Positions 6,249 to 8,968 of a DNA stretch of 8,968 nt are shown piece after piece (position 1 is the stretch's first letter; each line of letters begins with the position of its first letter). The position numbers and the translations under genes are program-made. The stretch spans positions 1 through 8,968 of the forward strand of contig DZBC01000080.1 of the NCBI GenBank assembly GCA_022729835.1. The letters run 5' to 3'. This DNA comes from Sulfuricurvum sp. (GTDB taxonomy: Bacteria > Campylobacterota > Campylobacteria > Campylobacterales > Sulfurimonadaceae). The notes under the pieces are model-generated. The model did not search any database, was not told the origin of the DNA, and saw only the letters and a program-made list of their open reading frames with translations.

Positions 6249-6254
6249 GGGCTG

Positions 6255-6260
6255 CTCCTT
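6255..6260 (-). promoter_or_regulatory. Ribosome-binding site deciding a TTG start
   Basis: AAGGAG on the minus strand lies 6 nt before the TTG at 6248 and fixes the GNAT start there. Its first two bases (6259-6260) belong to the 8-bp inverted-repeat arm TTGGCACC/GGTGCCAA (6259-6266 with 6294-6301), so an mRNA hairpin could partly mask it. Confidence 0.6.
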
Positions 6261-6301
6261 GGCACCCTTACATGTAAGGGTTATCTGAGTTTAGGTGCCA
6301 A
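6259..6301. repeat. Nested inverted repeats upstream of the GNAT gene
   Basis: Outer arms TTGGCACC (6259-6266) and GGTGCCAA (6294-6301) are perfect 8-bp complements around a 27-bp interval. Nested at one side is the 18-bp perfect palindrome ACCCTTACATGTAAGGGT (6264-6281). The two share bases 6264-6266, so full forms of both hairpins cannot exist together in RNA. In the minus-strand transcript the 5' outer arm lies within the small ORF and the 3' arm touches the GNAT ribosome-binding site. Confidence 0.7.
6264..6281. repeat. TACATGTA palindrome copy 6, extended to 18 bp
   Basis: ACCCTTACATGTAAGGGT is a perfect 18-bp palindrome, the longest of the seven and the only one wholly outside clearly assigned genes. 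It lies between the candidate small ORF and the GNAT ribosome-binding site. It could be a dimeric-regulator operator, a 7-bp-stem RNA hairpin with a 4-nt loop, or simply the best copy of the repeat. Confidence 0.85.
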
Positions 6302-6400
6302 AACGAAATCGTCTTCGTAATCAAGATAGGTGAACTTGAAAAACTTTTTGCCCAGAAGATCCAGTAACGCGCCGATGCTAAAGAGTGATGTCTGTTTCAT
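6281..6400 (-). CDS. Candidate 39-residue small ORF between valS and the GNAT gene
   Basis: An ATG at 6400 opens 39 codons ending in TAA at 6281. The peptide starts MKQTSLFSIGALLDLLGKKF, continues with an aromatic and acidic stretch (FKFTYLDYEDDFVL), and ends APKLR. I recognise no family. The frame is open further upstream to about 6448 with GTG codons as possible starts. The ribosome-binding site is weak (GAGTGG), so the start is uncertain. It lies on the same strand as its neighbours, 57 nt after the valS stop and 32 nt before the GNAT start, filling an otherwise empty 209-bp gap. Its stop codon touches the 18-bp palindrome. It may be a true small protein, a leader peptide, or chance. Confidence 0.4.
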   Translation of the reverse strand: MKQTSLFSIGALLDLLGKKFFKFTYLDYEDDFVLAPKLR

Positions 6401-6457
6401 AAACACCACTCTAACATCATGCGATTGCCGGATGATGACGATTCGGTCTCAAGGCGG

Positions 6458-8968
6458 TTACGCGCCGAGTGCTCTGAGCTGCTCCTCGATGGCGGCGATT
6501 TTGCTTTGCGCGTCGAATAGCTCTGCGCGGCTCTTCTCAATCACCTGAGGCTGTGCGTTGGCCACAAAGCGCTCGTTTCCGAGCATTCCCTCAAGCTTCT
6601 GCGCCTCTTTTTGGCTCTTCTCTAGCTGCTTGGAGAGCCGCGCGATGATGGGGCTAAGGTCGATCGACTCGGTGGGCAGATAGACCTCAACATGCTCGCC
6701 GATGTCGCTGATGGCGTTATCGACTTTGTTACATGTAAAGCGTACTTCATCTACTTTGGCGAGCCGCTCGATAAAGGCTTTGGCGAGTGTCTCATTGACC
6801 CCTTCGGCTTTGACAAAAGCCAGCGCGATCTTTTGGTTGCCCAGATCAATCAGGGTTTTGGCGCGGCGAATGGAGACGATGGCGTCTTGAATCACCTCAA
6901 AAAGACGCTCCTCTGTTTCGCGGCGCTTGGTTTTGTGCGGGTAGGGCAGAATCATAATCGAGCCTGCTCCCTCTTCGAGCGCCGATCCCGAGAGCTCATG
7001 GTAGAGAAACTCGCTGATAAAGGGCATAAAGGGGTGCAGCAGTTTCATGGCGTCTTTGAAGATGGCGCCAAGCTCGATGATGGACTCTTTGGAGGCTTTG
7101 GAGAGCTCGATTCCCCAGTCGCAAAACTCGCTCCACAAGAAGCGATACAGCAGCGTCGCGGCGTCGTTGAAACGGTAGCTCTCCAGTGCTTCGCGGACGT
7201 TTTGGGTGGCGACGTTGAGGCGCGAGAGCATGTACTTGCCCAGCGGTGTTTCGACGCAAAAGCCATTAAGATCGGGAAACTGCGAGGCGTTGAGCAATAG
7301 AAACTTCGAGGCGTTGAAGAGCTTGTTGGTAAAGTTGCGGCTCTGCTCTAGTTTGTCGCGGCTTAGACGGATATCGCGTCCTTGCGCTGCGAGGCTGGCT
7401 AGGGTAAAGCGCAGCGCATCGGCGCTGTACTCTTCGATCATCTCCAGCGGATCGATGACGTTACCTCGTGATTTGCTCATCTTTTGGCCGTGCTCGTCGC
7501 GCACCAGTGCGTGCAGATAGATGTCCTTAAAGGGCAGCTCACCCACAAGGTGCTCGCCCATCATCATCATCCGCGCCACCCAGAAAAAGAGGATGTCAAA
7601 GCCGGTGATCATGAGGCTGTTGGGATAAAAGGCGCACATATCCTCACTGCCGTAGTGCTCGCTTGAGGCTCCGTCGTTGCCCCAGCCCAGCGTCGAGAAG
7701 GGCCAAAGTGCGGAGCTAAACCAGGTGTCGAGCACATCGGGGTCTTGCACAAAAGCGTGCGAGGCGCATTTGGGGCAGGATGCGGGGTGCTCGTCGCGGC
7801 TGGCCCACTCATGGCCGCAGTCGTCGCAGTAAAAGACGGGGATACGATGGCCCCACCAGAGCTGGCGCGAGATACACCAGTCGCGCAGATCGCCCATCCA
7901 TGCGTTGTAGCTGTTGATCCAGTGCGGCGGGAAGAAGTGCGCGTGGCCTTCGTTGGTCTTTTGGATCGACTTTTTGGCCACTTCGCTGCGTACGAACCAC
8001 TGGCGTGAGATGTAGGGCTCGACGATGTTGCGGCAGCGGTAGCAGGTGCCGACTTGGTGGGTGTGCGGTTCGATCTTCTCGATAAATCCGGCCGCTTCGA
8101 GCGCGGCGACGATCTTGGGACGCGCCTCTAGGCGCTCAAGGCCTTTGAAGCTTCCGGCGTAGTCATTGAGGATGCCCGATTCGTCAAAAACGGTGATGAA
8201 CTCAAGATCGTGGCGCTTGCCCACTTCATAGTCATTCGGATCGTGCGCGGGGGTCACTTTGACCACGCCGGTTCCAAAGCCCATATCAACGTGCGCATCG
8301 GCGATGACGGGAATTTCACGTTCGGTTAGCGGCAGGCGTACGCTATGGCCGATGAGGTGGGTGTAGCGTTCATCTTCAGGGTGCACCATCACCGCCGTGT
8401 CGCCAAAATAGGTCTCGGGACGGGTGGTGGCGACGGTGATATGGCCGCCGCTGCTCAGAGGATAGCGGATATGATAGAGCGCTCCTTGTTTCTCTTCGTA
8501 CTCGACCTCGATATCCGAGAGTGCGCCGTCGTGGGTACACCAGTTGACCATGTAGTTGCCCCGAACAATGATCCCCTCATTGTAGAGATGCACAAAAGCT
8601 TCGCGGACCGAGTTTTTGAGCCCTTCATCCATTGTGAAGCGTTCGCGGCTCCATGCCGGAGAGACCCCAAGGCGGCGCATTTGGCCCACAATCGTGCCGC
8701 CGCTGTGGGCTTTCCACTTCCAGACGCGCTCCAAAAAGGCTTCGCGTCCCAGCGCCTCTTTGGTGCTTCCCTCGGCAAGCAGTTGTTTCTCGACGACGTT
8801 TTGGGTCGCGATACCGGCGTGGTCGGTGCCCGGTTGCCATAGGGTCTTGTAGCCATCCATCCGTTTAAAGCGGGTGATGATGTCAATGAGGGTGTGGTTG
8901 AAGGCGTGGCCGATGTGCAGGCTGCCGGTGACGTTGGGGGGTGGAAGCATGATGGCAAAGTGTGCGCC
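6458..8968 (-). CDS. valS: Valyl-tRNA synthetase (N-terminus beyond window)
   Basis: This cytosolic class I synthetase charges tRNA-Val with valine. The visible 836 residues run from the window edge to a TAA at 6458. The frame continues before the internal ATG at 8950 (GAHFAIMLPPPNVTG), so the true start, probably 35-45 codons upstream, is outside. The ATP-binding HIGH motif is at 8906-8917 and KMSKS at 7469-7483. Between them are the CP1 editing domain (TTRPETYFGDTAVMVHPEDE, GTGVVKVTPAHDPNDY) and Cys pairs of zinc knuckles (CYRCR; CDDCGHEW...CPKC). The C-terminal 65 residues form the tRNA-binding coiled-coil arm (ARLSKQLEKSQKEAQKLEG). Length and motifs are normal, with no lesions. A TACATGTA palindrome inside encodes Thr-Cys. 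Confidence 0.98.
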   Translation of the reverse strand, partial: GAHFAIMLPPPNVTGSLHIGHAFNHTLIDIITRFKRMDGYKTLWQPGTDHAGIATQNVVEKQLLAEGSTKEALGREAFLERVWKWKAHSGGTIVGQMRRLGVSPAWSRERFTMDEGLKNSVREAFVHLYNEGIIVRGNYMVNWCTHDGALSDIEVEYEEKQGALYHIRYPLSSGGHITVATTRPETYFGDTAVMVHPEDERYTHLIGHSVRLPLTEREIPVIADAHVDMGFGTGVVKVTPAHDPNDYEVGKRHDLEFITVFDESGILNDYAGSFKGLERLEARPKIVAALEAAGFIEKIEPHTHQVGTCYRCRNIVEPYISRQWFVRSEVAKKSIQKTNEGHAHFFPPHWINSYNAWMGDLRDWCISRQLWWGHRIPVFYCDDCGHEWASRDEHPASCPKCASHAFVQDPDVLDTWFSSALWPFSTLGWGNDGASSEHYGSEDMCAFYPNSLMITGFDILFFWVARMMMMGEHLVGELPFKDIYLHALVRDEHGQKMSKSRGNVIDPLEMIEEYSADALRFTLASLAAQGRDIRLSRDKLEQSRNFTNKLFNASKFLLLNASQFPDLNGFCVETPLGKYMLSRLNVATQNVREALESYRFNDAATLLYRFLWSEFCDWGIELSKASKESIIELGAIFKDAMKLLHPFMPFISEFLYHELSGSALEEGAGSIMILPYPHKTKRRETEERLFEVIQDAIVSIRRAKTLIDLGNQKIALAFVKAEGVNETLAKAFIERLAKVDEVRFTCNKVDNAISDIGEHVEVYLPTESIDLSPIIARLSKQLEKSQKEAQKLEGMLGNERFVANAQPQVIEKSRAELFDAQSKIAAIEEQLRALGA
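6729..6738. repeat. TACATGTA palindrome copy 7 (TTACATGTAA)
   Basis: Inside valS near its 3' end, read on the minus strand in the ACA-TGT phase (Phe-Thr-Cys-Asn). Confidence 0.85.

Noticed and set aside
6259..6275. TTGGCAC as part of a sigma-54 promoter
   Set aside because: The downstream TTGC-type element at the required spacing is missing; the bases are better explained as an inverted-repeat arm.
6401..6457. Possible terminator after valS
   Set aside because: The best stem on the minus strand is short and mismatched with no U-tract, so no intrinsic terminator is claimed.
6692..7300. 202-codon open frame on the plus strand opposite valS
   Set aside because: It lies wholly antisense to the valS C-terminal region, shows no recognisable protein pattern, and has no credible ribosome-binding site.
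8345..8842. 165-codon open frame on the plus strand opposite valS
   Set aside because: It is a shadow of the fully conserved valS frame. It has no family-like motifs, and long antisense frames are common opposite GC-rich coding sequence.

Overview
The window appears to come from a flagellated member of the Campylobacterota (Epsilonproteobacteria). The reasons are the style of the PyrF and ValS proteins, a free-standing FlhB C-terminal homologue (FlhX) coupled to a FliK-like gene, and extended -10 promoters without clear -35 boxes. Base composition is near balanced by eye, which is GC-rich for that phylum, so I do not name a genus. The order is chromosomal and housekeeping-like. I see no integrase, transposase, tRNA, rRNA or CRISPR array.

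Layout from left to right. The edge holds the minus-strand 3' part of pyrF (pyrimidine synthesis), divergent from an OpgC-type membrane acyltransferase gene. That gene converges on, and overlaps by 10 bp, a minus-strand Na/Pi-cotransporter-type gene with a PhoU-like tail. The transporter gene is divergent from a YjdM/PhnA zinc-ribbon gene. Next comes a plus-strand flagellar export pair, a FliK-like hook-length protein and FlhX, with a 4-bp ATGA overlap. A small exported DUF2780-type protein follows. It converges on a minus-strand set: valS (N-terminus beyond the window), a candidate 39-codon ORF and a GNAT acetyltransferase. No gene-free stretch exceeds 300 bases.

The most unusual signal is not a gene. 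The 8-bp palindrome TACATGTA occurs seven times in 9 kb, where base composition predicts about 0.1. It falls in all three codon phases inside genes and forms the stop codons at both convergent gene junctions. One copy is extended to an 18-bp perfect palindrome just upstream of the GNAT ribosome-binding site. This looks like DNA-level selection for an iterated motif. Two further points stand out: two genes whose -10 box lies exactly 7 nt before the ATG with no Shine-Dalgarno (predicted leaderless mRNAs), and a leader-ORF-like arrangement with competing hairpins in front of the GNAT gene.
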